Shown: positions 23,981 through 32,941 of the stretch, one piece after another
Position numbering within the stretch: the stretch's first letter is position 1
How the letters are laid out: every line of letters starts with the position of its first letter
From: Sphingomonas sanxanigenens DSM 19645 = NX02
GTDB taxonomy: Bacteria; Pseudomonadota; Alphaproteobacteria; Sphingomonadales; Sphingomonadaceae
Reading direction: 5' to 3'
Assembly: GCF_000512205.2 (NCBI RefSeq)
Contig: NZ_CP006644.1
Coordinates: 1,054,001-1,118,000, forward strand
Length of the DNA: 64,000 nucleotides
The notes under the pieces: model-generated
Database searches by the model: none
What the model saw: the letters and a program-made list of their open reading frames with translations, nothing else
What the model was told of the DNA's origin: nothing
Translations under genes and position numbers: made by a program

Positions 23981-24199
23981 TCAACCGGCATTCGGCTGGA
24001 CAGGGCGCGCGTTCTCCCCGGCTTTGGCATCGCGGCTCGCCCGGCAATCTGCAACGAGCGCCTGAGCTGATGCTATCAGTACCTTCTCCAAGATCCCCAG
24101 ATCAGCCATCACGAGCAGCTCGTCCAAGGTGAACTTGGCGCCGGTTCGGTTTCGTAGGGCGCGCTCCATCTTCGAATAGATCTTATCAACACTGTTCAT
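23981..24199 (-). CDS. hypothetical protein, 72 aa
   Basis: Starts MNSVDKIYSKMERALRNRTG, continues with FTLDELLVMADLGILEKVLI and ends in a short polar tail. The FTLDELxxMADLGILExV stretch is a compact helical pattern, possibly DNA- or protein-binding, but I do not recognise a family. Terminator C follows 180 bp downstream. Confidence 0.5.
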   Translation of the reverse strand: MNSVDKIYSKMERALRNRTGAKFTLDELLVMADLGILEKVLIASAQALVADCRASRDAKAGENARPVQPNAG

Positions 24200-24287
24200 G
24201 AAGGCTGTCCCGCTGGGTTCCGATTTGCGGCAAGCCTATCGAGGGATCGGATGCCGCGCACGTCGTTTGTCCATCTGGGACGGTGGG

Positions 24288-24317
24288 CTATTGGCGCTAA
24301 AGGCCATATTGGCACGG
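24288..24317. repeat. 9-bp repeat units (TTGGCGCTA type), copy set 1
   Basis: CTATTGGCGCTAAAGGCC and ATATTGGCACGG contain the same nonamer core, TTGGCRCT, that is iterated at 25324-25352 and, in opposite orientation, inside the integrase at 1963-1997. A single further copy (CTTTGGCGCTT) is at 24352-24362. No gene covers 24200-24450. Confidence 0.5.
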
Positions 24318-24450
24318 ACATCGGCAGCCGCCCTTCTCCGCTGAGCTGAGCACTTTGGCGCTTCGCCCATATAGATCACGCCAAAACGGAGTGAATGCGA
24401 TTCGACTCGCGTCGAACGACAGATAAATTTGCCGCGGGGGAGGGCCTCAC

Positions 24451-24768
24451 ATGAAATTTTTGATGTTCGTTGCGGCTGCCGCTGCCGCAACTGGCGCGCC
24501 GGCACTGGGCCATGGCGGCGGGCTTAACGCCGAGGGCTGTCACAGCGACCGGAAGAACGGCGGCTATCATTGTCACCGCGGAGGTGGCTCATCAGCACGG
24601 CCGCAGACGCTGCTCGGCGCCCACGGCGGGACACCGTCCAGCGGTGGGCGCGCGTTCGCCAACTGCTCCGCAGCGCGCGCGGCAGGCGCTGCGCCCGTGC
24701 GGCGCGGTGATCCGGGGTATGGCGCGCATCTCGATCGAGACGGGGATGGTGTAGGATGCGAGCGATGA
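24451..24768 (+). CDS. secreted YHYH-type plus Excalibur-domain protein
   Basis: 105 residues. The signal peptide starts MKFLMFVAAAAAATGAPALG. Residues 20-45 hold HGGGLNAEGCHSDRKNGGYH followed by CHRG, the YHYH-like cysteine/histidine motif. The C-terminal 40 residues form an Excalibur calcium-binding domain: FANCSAARAAGAAPVRRGDP then DRDGDGVGCE. These domains often accompany extracellular nucleases or stand alone in prophages. It would be exported and bind divalent metal; target unknown. The stop overlaps the following gene. Confidence 0.8.
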   Translation: MKFLMFVAAAAAATGAPALGHGGGLNAEGCHSDRKNGGYHCHRGGGSSARPQTLLGAHGGTPSSGGRAFANCSAARAAGAAPVRRGDPGYGAHLDRDGDGVGCER

Positions 24769-25160
24769 AAGCGCTCGCGCTGATCACTTTGCCGATGGTG
24801 GCTGTCGCCGGTGGTTGCGGTGTTGCGCCGCAGCCTGAGCCACGTAATGAAGCCGCCGAACGCGTCATTCAGAACGAAACCGCTCAAACCCGGCCTGCTC
24901 AGACCAAGCCCGATCAACGCAAAGTTCCCGCGGTGCCGACCATCTCGGACTCTGCCGCAATTGCGCGCGCCAAGGCGGCGCTTGCTCACGCCGGCCACAA
25001 ATGCACCGATGTCAAATCCGCTGAAGAGGTCGGGAATGAGGTTCTCGCCGTATGTGCGGACGGGGACACCTATCGGATCTTCAATTTCAAGGGCGAGGAG
25101 ATGGCGCTGAACTGCTCGGCAGCCAAACGGATCGCAAACGTGTCCTGCTTTAATGAATGA
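24765..25160 (+). CDS. putative lipoprotein
   Basis: 131 residues from ATG at 24765 (ATGA overlap with the upstream stop; ATG at 24756 is an alternative). MKALALITLPMVAVAGG then C gives a lipobox-like AGGC. A proline/glutamine-rich linker follows (TAQTRPAQTKPDQRK), then a small domain with CTDVKSAEEVGNEVLAVCAD and YRIFNFKGEEMALNCSAAKR. Four cysteines suggest disulfides. Coupled to the Excalibur gene, so the two may act together at the envelope. Confidence 0.7.
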   Translation: MKALALITLPMVAVAGGCGVAPQPEPRNEAAERVIQNETAQTRPAQTKPDQRKVPAVPTISDSAAIARAKAALAHAGHKCTDVKSAEEVGNEVLAVCADGDTYRIFNFKGEEMALNCSAAKRIANVSCFNE

Positions 25161-25323
25161 GGCGCCTCCTGCGAGCTCTCCGCTTCATCAGCCGAGGCCT
25201 GCTTCAATGCCGGCAGAGTCTCGCTCGATCGCAGAGATGGCGAGGCGCGAAGAGGCGGCCAGGGTGAAGAGGCCAAAGCCCCGCAGCACCAGGCGCTAAC
25301 AGCGGTTACCCGTCGTCCGGTCC

Positions 25324-25352
25324 TTTTGGCGCTAATGGCACTAATGGCACGG
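25324..25352. repeat. 9-bp repeat array (TGGCRCTAA x3)
   Basis: TTTTGGCGCTAA, TGGCACTAA and TGGCACGG follow one another. The same unit appears at 24288-24317 and, reversed, in the integrase gene (1963-1997). The 230 bp between 25161 and 25390 hold no gene. Confidence 0.55.
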
Positions 25353-25390
25353 CGCCCGGATACTGTTTGGAGCAATTAGCGGAGGCCCAC

Positions 25391-26635
25391 ATGCCGCGGA
25401 TATTCAGCCGAGAGCAGTTCCACGAGATGGTGTGGTCGAAGCCGATGACCGAGCTTGCCAAGGAGTTCGGCCGCTCCGACGTTGCGCTTCACAAGGTCTG
25501 TAAGAAGCACGACGTTCCAAGGCCTCCGCTGGGCTGGTGGGCCAAGAAGGCGGCGGGGAAACCCGTTGCCGTGACGCCGCTTCCTCCGAGCGGCAAGCCT
25601 TCGAAGATCGTCATCCGCGAACGCGAACCGGAAAACGAACTGGTAGAGAGCACGCGGGCAAAAGCGCGGCAGGTGGGCGCACGCCGCACCGAGGCGGATA
25701 CAGCGAAGCCGTTGATTGAGCGAACCGTCGCCGAGCTAAAAAAAGCGATCCCCCGGCCGAACGGCTTGGTTGCTACGGAAGGCAGGGGGGTGATTGCCTG
25801 CCAGGTGTCTCCATCCTCGATCGCGCGCCTCGGCGACATTCTGGGCGAGTTGGCATCGGCAGCCGCGGCGCAGGGTTTCGCCCTCGTGGCTCGCGAAGGG
25901 AGCGCTCAATTCAAATCCGATGCCGGCTGTGTCGCGTTCTCGATCCTGGAGAAATTCAAGCGGACGAAGCACGCCCTCACGGCGGAAGAGCGGGCGGCGA
26001 AAGCGGCGTGGCAAGCCCAGTCGGAAGCGGCTTGGAAAAAATGGAACGGCCGGGGAAGTGCTTTTGATCATTGGGAGGCCTCCAGCCGCGACGAGCCCCA
26101 GTTTGCTGATTGGGACTACGAACATACGGGATTGTTGTCTGTGGAGTTGGAGGTGGTGCATCTCGGGCTGACCACTCCGCGCCACGCCTTCCGGGATGGC
26201 ATCACGCAGCGCTTGGAACGGATGGCCTCCGAGATCGCGATCGGCATCGCTGTTATCGCTGCAGCCAAGACCAAGCGGCAGCGCGAGGCCGAGGAGCGCG
26301 AGCGCCATGAGCGAGAAGCCAGAGTTGCCCGTGAGGCGGAGGCCCGCCGGAAACACGTCGAGGGGCGCCGGTCGGCCGCTCTGGCGATGATTGCAGCCGA
26401 TCTTGAAGAGATAGAGCGGCTGAAGCGCGTCCTGCCCACGTGGGCGCCGGACCGAGGCGCTGAGGGCCATCCCCGGTTTGCCACGTTTCTCGAATGGATC
26501 GTTGCCCGCCAATCAGAGCTTGAGCAACGGATCTCGCCTGGCTTTCTAGAGGCGCGCTTTGAAGAGGACAGGCTGTTCGGCGACGATGATGATCACGCCT
26601 TTTGTTACGACGCGTACAGGGACGAAAACCGATGA
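25391..26635 (+). CDS. hypothetical protein with N-terminal HTH-like segment and coiled coil
   Basis: 414 residues from ATG at 25391 with GCGGAGG upstream; the frame is open from 25367. Residues 5-50 (FSREQFHEMVWSKPMTELAK then EFGRSDVALHKVCKKHDVPR) look like a helix-turn-helix, followed by PPLGWWAKKAAGK. The middle is a globular region; residues 300-345 are a charged coiled coil (KTKRQREAEERERHEREARV). The acidic C-terminus ends DDDDHAFCYDAYRDENR. This architecture occurs as a hypothetical protein in many proteobacterial islands; I know of no assigned function. It is the last gene before attR. Confidence 0.7.
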   Translation: MPRIFSREQFHEMVWSKPMTELAKEFGRSDVALHKVCKKHDVPRPPLGWWAKKAAGKPVAVTPLPPSGKPSKIVIREREPENELVESTRAKARQVGARRTEADTAKPLIERTVAELKKAIPRPNGLVATEGRGVIACQVSPSSIARLGDILGELASAAAAQGFALVAREGSAQFKSDAGCVAFSILEKFKRTKHALTAEERAAKAAWQAQSEAAWKKWNGRGSAFDHWEASSRDEPQFADWDYEHTGLLSVELEVVHLGLTTPRHAFRDGITQRLERMASEIAIGIAVIAAAKTKRQREAEERERHEREARVAREAEARRKHVEGRRSAALAMIAADLEEIERLKRVLPTWAPDRGAEGHPRFATFLEWIVARQSELEQRISPGFLEARFEEDRLFGDDDDHAFCYDAYRDENR

Positions 26636-26804
26636 CCATGCGGTGCGGGCCAGGATGCGAATCGCGTAGCGCCCCTACGCGCCCCCGTGCTTGCCTAAGC
26701 GTCCATGTGATTGCCGAAGCATCCCGGCTGGATCGCAGAAGTCGATGAGCATCAAGAGCAGGGTTCAAACGCTGCGCTCGCACCCATTTTGCGCGCAGTG
26801 CTTA

Positions 26805-26820
26805 CCCGGTGATTGCTGAG
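26805..26820 (+). promoter_or_regulatory. putative right arm-type site
   Basis: CCCGGTGATTGCTGAG carries the same GGTGATTGCTG as at 1054, about 55 bp inside the right core repeat. A related GTGATTGCC lies at about 26707. No gene lies between 26636 and 26871. Confidence 0.45.
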
Positions 26821-26871
26821 ATCAAATTCGTTGTGCCGGCGTAGGCCAACCTGTGGGGCTCAAACCCGCAG

Positions 26872-26955
<84 letters not shown>

Positions 26956-27032
26956 ATTTCGTTATCAGCAGCGCAGGTCTGCGGTCCCGAAGCGATCTGC
27001 CGTGTTGCAGGCCTTCCTTGGTGGGAAGGACC

Positions 27033-27108
<76 letters not shown>

Positions 27109-27206
27109 ACATAGTCGCGAGTGGAGGCGGTTCCCTCCGCTCGCTGGCAGGGCGCGGCCCCTAACATGGGATTCGCGGCGCTGTAAACCTCTATCTGCGA
27201 TTCATG

Positions 27207-28322
27207 TCAGCCGAAGCCCGTGGTCTTGCGGCTGGCGCGGTCGAGCGACATCAGGATGCCGATGCACAGCATCACCGTGAGCATCGCGGAACCGCCGAAC
27301 GAGACCAGCGGCAGCGGGATGCCGACCACCGGCGCGAGCCCCATCACCATCGACAGGTTGATCGCCACATAGAAGAAGATCGTCGCCGAAAGCCCCGCCG
27401 CGGTCAGCCGGGCGAAGCGCGATTGCGCACGCAGCGAGATGTTGATGCCCCAGCGCGTGAGCAGGACGAAGCCCAGGATCAGCGCACAGCCGCCCATCAG
27501 CCCCCATTCCTCCGCCATCGTCGCGAACACGAAGTCGGTATGGCCCTCGGGCAGGTAATCGAGGTGGCTCTGGGTGCCGTTAAGGAAGCCTTTGCCGAAG
27601 ATGCCGCCCGATCCGATCGCGATCTTGGACTGGCTGATATGGTAGCCGGTGCCCAGCGGATCGCTCTCCGGGTTCATGAAGATCAGCACGCGGTTGCGCT
27701 GATAGTCGTGCAGCGCGAAGAAGAAGGCGAGCGGGGCAATCACCACCAGCGCGCCCGCGCCCCCCAGGAACAGCCTGAGCGGCAGCCCGGCGAGGAACAT
27801 CACGGTGATGCCGCCCGCGGTGATCATCAAAGCGGTGCCGAGGTCGGGCTGAAGCATCACCAGCGCCGCCGGCACGCCGATCGCCGCCAGCCCCGGCCAG
27901 ATCGCCGTCCAGCTTCGAATCTCGCCGGCGGGCAGCAACTCATAGAAGCGCGCCAGCGTCAGGATGATCGCCAGCTTCATGAATTCGGAGGGTTGCAGGC
28001 GGATGAAGCCGAGGTCCAGCCAGCGCTGGCTGCCGCCGCCGACGAAGCCGAACACCTCCACCGCCAGCAGGCCGAGGATGATGAGGGTATAGGCGGGGAA
28101 GGCGGCGTTGCGCCACCAATCCTCCGGCACGCGCGACAGCGCCAGCGCCATGCCCAGGAAGGCGATCAGCTTGATCCCCTGCGAGGCGGCCCAGGGGGTG
28201 AGGCTGCCGCCGGCCGCCGAATAGAGCACGATCAGGCCGAACCCGCTGATCGCCAGGACCAGCATGATGATCCGCCACGGCAGTTCGGCGAGGAAAGCGG
28301 GGACGAGGCTGCGCGGCGTCAT
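27207..28322 (-). CDS. rodA: rod shape-determining protein RodA (SEDS glycosyltransferase)
   Basis: 371 residues with about ten membrane segments. SEDS motifs are visible: GSQRWLDLGFIRLQPSEFMK, DLGTALMITAGG, EGHTDFVFATMAEEWGLMGG and GIPLPLVSFGGSAMLTVM. It polymerises lipid II into glycan strands together with PBP2 during cell elongation. ATG at 28322 overlaps the mrdA stop (ATGA), so the longer open frame to 29456 is a shadow. Last gene of the mreBCD-mrdA-rodA operon; length normal. Confidence 0.97.
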   Translation of the reverse strand: MTPRSLVPAFLAELPWRIIMLVLAISGFGLIVLYSAAGGSLTPWAASQGIKLIAFLGMALALSRVPEDWWRNAAFPAYTLIILGLLAVEVFGFVGGGSQRWLDLGFIRLQPSEFMKLAIILTLARFYELLPAGEIRSWTAIWPGLAAIGVPAALVMLQPDLGTALMITAGGITVMFLAGLPLRLFLGGAGALVVIAPLAFFFALHDYQRNRVLIFMNPESDPLGTGYHISQSKIAIGSGGIFGKGFLNGTQSHLDYLPEGHTDFVFATMAEEWGLMGGCALILGFVLLTRWGINISLRAQSRFARLTAAGLSATIFFYVAINLSMVMGLAPVVGIPLPLVSFGGSAMLTVMLCIGILMSLDRASRKTTGFG

Positions 28323-30361
28323 TCGTCGATCTCGAGTTCCGCCGCCGGCGCTGGTCGGGCGGTCGCCGGAGCCGGGCTCGCGGCGGGCGTGGGAGAGGGG
28401 GCCGGCCCGGGCGCGGTGGCCGAGGCGTTGGCGGCGCTGGCATTGCCCTGCGCCTCGGGCGCGGGGGGCGGGGTGCCGCTGCGCGCCGCCTTCCACGCGG
28501 CGGCCTTCGCCGCCATGCGCTGCTCGATATTGCCGCCCCAGCCCTTTTCGAACGTGTCGAGCGCGGCCATCGCCTTCACCGGATCGTAGAGATAGGTGAT
28601 GACGTCGCGTGCGATCGGCGCTGCGGCGCTGGAGCCGTGGAGGCCGTGCTCGACCACCACCGACACCGCATAGCGCGGGTCGTCGACCGGCGCGAAGCCG
28701 ACGAACAGCGCATGGTCGCGATACTTCCACGGCACGTTGGAGCCGCCGCGGAAGTTGCCGGCGATGCGGCGCACCTGCGCGGTGCCGGTCTTGCCGCCCA
28801 TGCGGATGCCCTCCAGCGGCAGCCGGCTGCGCCCGGCGGTGCCGCCGCCGTTCACCACCATATCCATCCCCTGGCGGATCGCGGCGAGATGCTCGGGGGG
28901 GATCGGCAGCGCGTCCGCGCGCTTGATCTGGCTCGCGATCAGCGTCGGCATCAGGTTGCGGCCGGAGGCGACGCGCGAGGCCATCACCGCCAGCTGCAAC
29001 GGGCTCACCTGCAGATACCCTTGGCCGATCGACGTGTTCAGCGTGTCCGACTGGCTCCACTTCTGGTCGTATTTGCGCTCTTTCCACGTGGGGTCCGGCA
29101 CGGTGCCGTAGCGCTGCGACGGTACCGGCAGCGGATATTCCTGGCCCAGCCCCAATGTGCGCGCGGCGTCCGCGATCTTCTCGATGCCGATGCGGTGGCC
29201 CATCGTGTAGAAGTAGGTGTTGCAGCTGCGCGCCAGCGCCCGATACATGTCCATCGGCCCGTGGCGGCCGAGGCAGGCGAAGCGGCGATTGCCCAGCTGG
29301 TAGCCGCCGTTGCAATGGACGATCTCGTCGGGCTTGATCCCGGCCGCCTGCAGCGCGGTCGCCGAGACCGGCTTGAAGGTGGATCCGGGCGGATACAGCC
29401 CCTGCAGCGACTTGTTGAGCAGCGGGATATGATCGTCCTCGCGCAGCATCGCCCATTCGTTGTGGCCGATGCCGTCGGAGAAGCTGTTGGGATCATAGGC
29501 CGGCATCGATGCCAGCGCCAGGATCGCCCCGGTCAGCGTGTCGATCACCACGACGGAGGCGGATTCGGGGCCGATCCGCCGCGCTGCATAGTGCTGCAGC
29601 CCGGCGTCGATCGTCAGCCGCAGCGTATCGCCGGTCACGTCCGGCCGCGTCGTGAGTTCGCGCACCAGCTTGCCGCGCGCCGTCACCTCGGTGCGCTTGG
29701 CGCCGGGCTTGCCGCGCAGCATCGCGTCCATCGTCTTTTCCAGCCCGTCCTTGCCCACCTTGAAACCGGGGGTGACGAGCAGCGGGTCGCGGGTTTCCTT
29801 ATACTCCTCGGCAGAGGCGCCGCCGACATAGCCGATCAGGTGCGCCACCGCCGCGCCGGTCGGATAGTTCCGGGTGAAGCCGCGTGTCGGCGCCACGCCG
29901 GGCAGGTCGGGCAGGCGCACGCTGATCGCGGCGAAATGCTGATAGTCGAGGCTCGCGGCGACCTCCACCGGGCGGAAGCCGGGGCTGTGCTTGATCTCGT
30001 CGAGGATGCGCCGATGCTCGTCGTCGTCGAAGCCGATCAGCCGCTGCAGCGTCTCGATCGTCGCCTCGACGTCGCGCAGGCGGTCGGGAATCACGTCGAC
30101 GCGGAAGTCGGTGCGGTTGTCCGCGATCGGGCGGCCGCTGCGGTCGACGATCCAGCCGCGGCGCGGCGGGATCAAGGTCAGGTTCACGCGGTTGCTCTCG
30201 GCGAGCAGCTTGTAGCGCTCGTTCTCGGCGATCGAGAGCCACCCCATCCGGCCGGCAAGCACCGCCCCGAACGCCGCCTGCACGCCGCCGATGAACAGCG
30301 CGCGGCGGCTGAGGGTGAAGCTTTGCGAGGCTTCGGTGACGATCTTGCGGCGGTTGTTCAT
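28319..30361 (-). CDS. mrdA: penicillin-binding protein 2 (elongasome transpeptidase)
   Basis: 680 residues from ATG at 30361, overlapping the mreD stop. A short cytoplasmic N-terminus, one membrane anchor (about 21-43), a dimerisation domain, then the transpeptidase with Ser327-x-x-Lys330 (PPGSTFKPVS), Ser379-Cys-Asn381 and Lys524-Thr-Gly (GGKTGTAQV). It crosslinks peptidoglycan with RodA. The C-terminal tail (about 610-680) is alanine/proline-rich and low in complexity. The frame is open to 30610 but those codons belong to mreD in another frame. Confidence 0.97.
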   Translation of the reverse strand: MNNRRKIVTEASQSFTLSRRALFIGGVQAAFGAVLAGRMGWLSIAENERYKLLAESNRVNLTLIPPRRGWIVDRSGRPIADNRTDFRVDVIPDRLRDVEATIETLQRLIGFDDDEHRRILDEIKHSPGFRPVEVAASLDYQHFAAISVRLPDLPGVAPTRGFTRNYPTGAAVAHLIGYVGGASAEEYKETRDPLLVTPGFKVGKDGLEKTMDAMLRGKPGAKRTEVTARGKLVRELTTRPDVTGDTLRLTIDAGLQHYAARRIGPESASVVVIDTLTGAILALASMPAYDPNSFSDGIGHNEWAMLREDDHIPLLNKSLQGLYPPGSTFKPVSATALQAAGIKPDEIVHCNGGYQLGNRRFACLGRHGPMDMYRALARSCNTYFYTMGHRIGIEKIADAARTLGLGQEYPLPVPSQRYGTVPDPTWKERKYDQKWSQSDTLNTSIGQGYLQVSPLQLAVMASRVASGRNLMPTLIASQIKRADALPIPPEHLAAIRQGMDMVVNGGGTAGRSRLPLEGIRMGGKTGTAQVRRIAGNFRGGSNVPWKYRDHALFVGFAPVDDPRYAVSVVVEHGLHGSSAAAPIARDVITYLYDPVKAMAALDTFEKGWGGNIEQRMAAKAAAWKAARSGTPPPAPEAQGNASAANASATAPGPAPSPTPAASPAPATARPAPAAELEIDE

Positions 30362-30843
30362 CGGTCGCTGAGGCGCCAGCGATCGAGCGCCGCGGCGGTG
30401 CGCGCGGCGAGGGGGTAGAACAGGATCGACATCACGAATTGAGGAACGATCAGCAGCGCATGGCCTCCGCCCCCGGAGAACAGGACCAGCATCAGCCCGC
30501 CGAACAGCGCGAAGGCGATGGCGGCGGCGGCGATCAGCCAGTCCTGCCAATAATCGCGCCAGACGAGCCACCTGTCCACCGCCTCGACGGCGATAAAGAT
30601 GAGACTCCACAGCAGCACGCCGCTGCCCGGCGGCTGGCCGCTGAGCAGATCGTCGAACAGCCCGAAGGGCGCTGCCGCCCAGATCGGCCAGTAATCGGGG
30701 CGCAGCAGCCGCCAGGCGATCAGCATCAGCAGCCCGAACGGCGGCAGCACCGGCGCGTCCGCCACGATCGGGGCGATCGTGATGAGGCTGCCGGCGAGCA
30801 CCGAGAGCGTCGGCGTGAGGCGGGCCCGGAGGGGATGGATCAT
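30358..30843 (-). CDS. mreD: rod shape-determining protein MreD
   Basis: 161 residues with five or so membrane helices (FGLLMLIAWRLLRPDYWPIW, LLWSLIFIAVEAVDRWLVWR, AAAAIAFALFGGLMLVLF). The GLFDDLLSGQPPGSGVLLW motif is typical of MreD. It links MreC to the SEDS machinery in the inner membrane. Position between mreC and mrdA confirms the assignment. Overlaps mrdA by 4 bp. Confidence 0.93.
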   Translation of the reverse strand: MIHPLRARLTPTLSVLAGSLITIAPIVADAPVLPPFGLLMLIAWRLLRPDYWPIWAAAPFGLFDDLLSGQPPGSGVLLWSLIFIAVEAVDRWLVWRDYWQDWLIAAAAIAFALFGGLMLVLFSGGGGHALLIVPQFVMSILFYPLAARTAAALDRWRLSDR

Positions 30844-30872
30844 CGGCGGGCGGTCGGCATCGTCATCGCGCG

Positions 30873-31757
30873 TCAGTCGCCATCGACCGAGACCGCGGGT
30901 GGCGGCGTCACCTCGAGCGGCACGTAGACGTCCTGAATGACCGCCAGGTCGATGCGGTCGGGGTCGGCGAAGGGGCGCCCGATCGCGCCCTCGCTGTCGA
31001 CGCGGATCGCGATCGCCACCGGAATGCCGGGGCGATAGATTCCCCCGACTCCCGACGTGACGAAGATATCCTTCGCCGAGAAGGGGTTGCGCGCGGCGGC
31101 GAGCGGCCGGATGTCGAGCGTGCCGTCACCGCGGCCGGTCGCGATCGCGGGCATGCCGTCGGTCAGCCGGCGCACCGGCACCACGCTTGCGGGATCGAGG
31201 ATCAGCATCGCGCGCGACGAGAACAGGCCGGTCTCGACGATGCGGCCGACCAGCCCCTCGCTCGACCGCACCGGCAGCCCGGCGCGCACGCCGTTGGAAC
31301 GGCCCGCGGTCAGGATGGCATGGCGGTGCGTGCTGGTGGCGCTGGAACTGACGATGCGCGCGGTGGCGATGGCGCCGGGATCGCGATCGACCAGCTTGAG
31401 CAGCCGGCGCAGCCGTTCATTCTCCTGCGCCAGCGCCTTGGCCTCGATCAGCTTGGGGCGGCTGGTGGCGACTTCCTCGTTCAGCCGGCGGTTCTGCGCG
31501 CCGGCGTTGATGTAATTGCCCACCGCATCGCCCACCGATCCGAACCAGCGGATGACCGAACGGCCGCCGGCGGAAACCGGCGCGGTGACGTCCCCAGCGG
31601 CGCCGCGAATCGCGCCGAAGCCGGTCGGGTCGATGATCGAGACGACGAACAGCAGCAGACCCGCCACGAAGCCCGCCACCGCCGCCACATAGGCGGCGAA
31701 CAGCGAATAGCGCAGGCGGCGCGAATAGCCGGGCTGGCGCGTGGTTCCGAGCGCCAT
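30873..31757 (-). CDS. mreC: rod shape-determining protein MreC
   Basis: 294 residues from ATG at 31757 (frame open to 31835). One membrane anchor near residues 15-40 (AAYVAAVAGFVAGLLLFVVS), then a coiled-coil helix (EEVATSRPKLIEAKALAQEN) and the double beta-barrel domain (SSSATSTHRHAILTAGRSNG, GRIVETGLFSSRAMLILDPA). It is a periplasmic scaffold that activates PBP2. The C-terminus ends in a short acidic/proline tail. Spacing to mreB is 13 bp. Confidence 0.96.
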   Translation of the reverse strand: MALGTTRQPGYSRRLRYSLFAAYVAAVAGFVAGLLLFVVSIIDPTGFGAIRGAAGDVTAPVSAGGRSVIRWFGSVGDAVGNYINAGAQNRRLNEEVATSRPKLIEAKALAQENERLRRLLKLVDRDPGAIATARIVSSSATSTHRHAILTAGRSNGVRAGLPVRSSEGLVGRIVETGLFSSRAMLILDPASVVPVRRLTDGMPAIATGRGDGTLDIRPLAAARNPFSAKDIFVTSGVGGIYRPGIPVAIAIRVDSEGAIGRPFADPDRIDLAVIQDVYVPLEVTPPPAVSVDGD

Positions 31758-31770
31758 CCTGCGCGCTCCC

Positions 31771-32811
<1,041 letters not shown>

Positions 32812-32941
32812 CTATCCGTTTCCAACCTTCTTGTGTGCGCCCGTGATGTGCCCGATACGCCGCCGATCGAGGATGAGGATGCCCTGATTTTTGTGTCGCA
32901 CCGGGTCGCAGGATGGGGCCGCTTGGGCTAGACCAACCGCC

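Noticed and set aside
28637-30418. 593-codon open frame on the plus strand
   Set aside because: It lies opposite mrdA and is a high-GC shadow; mrdA has all catalytic motifs.
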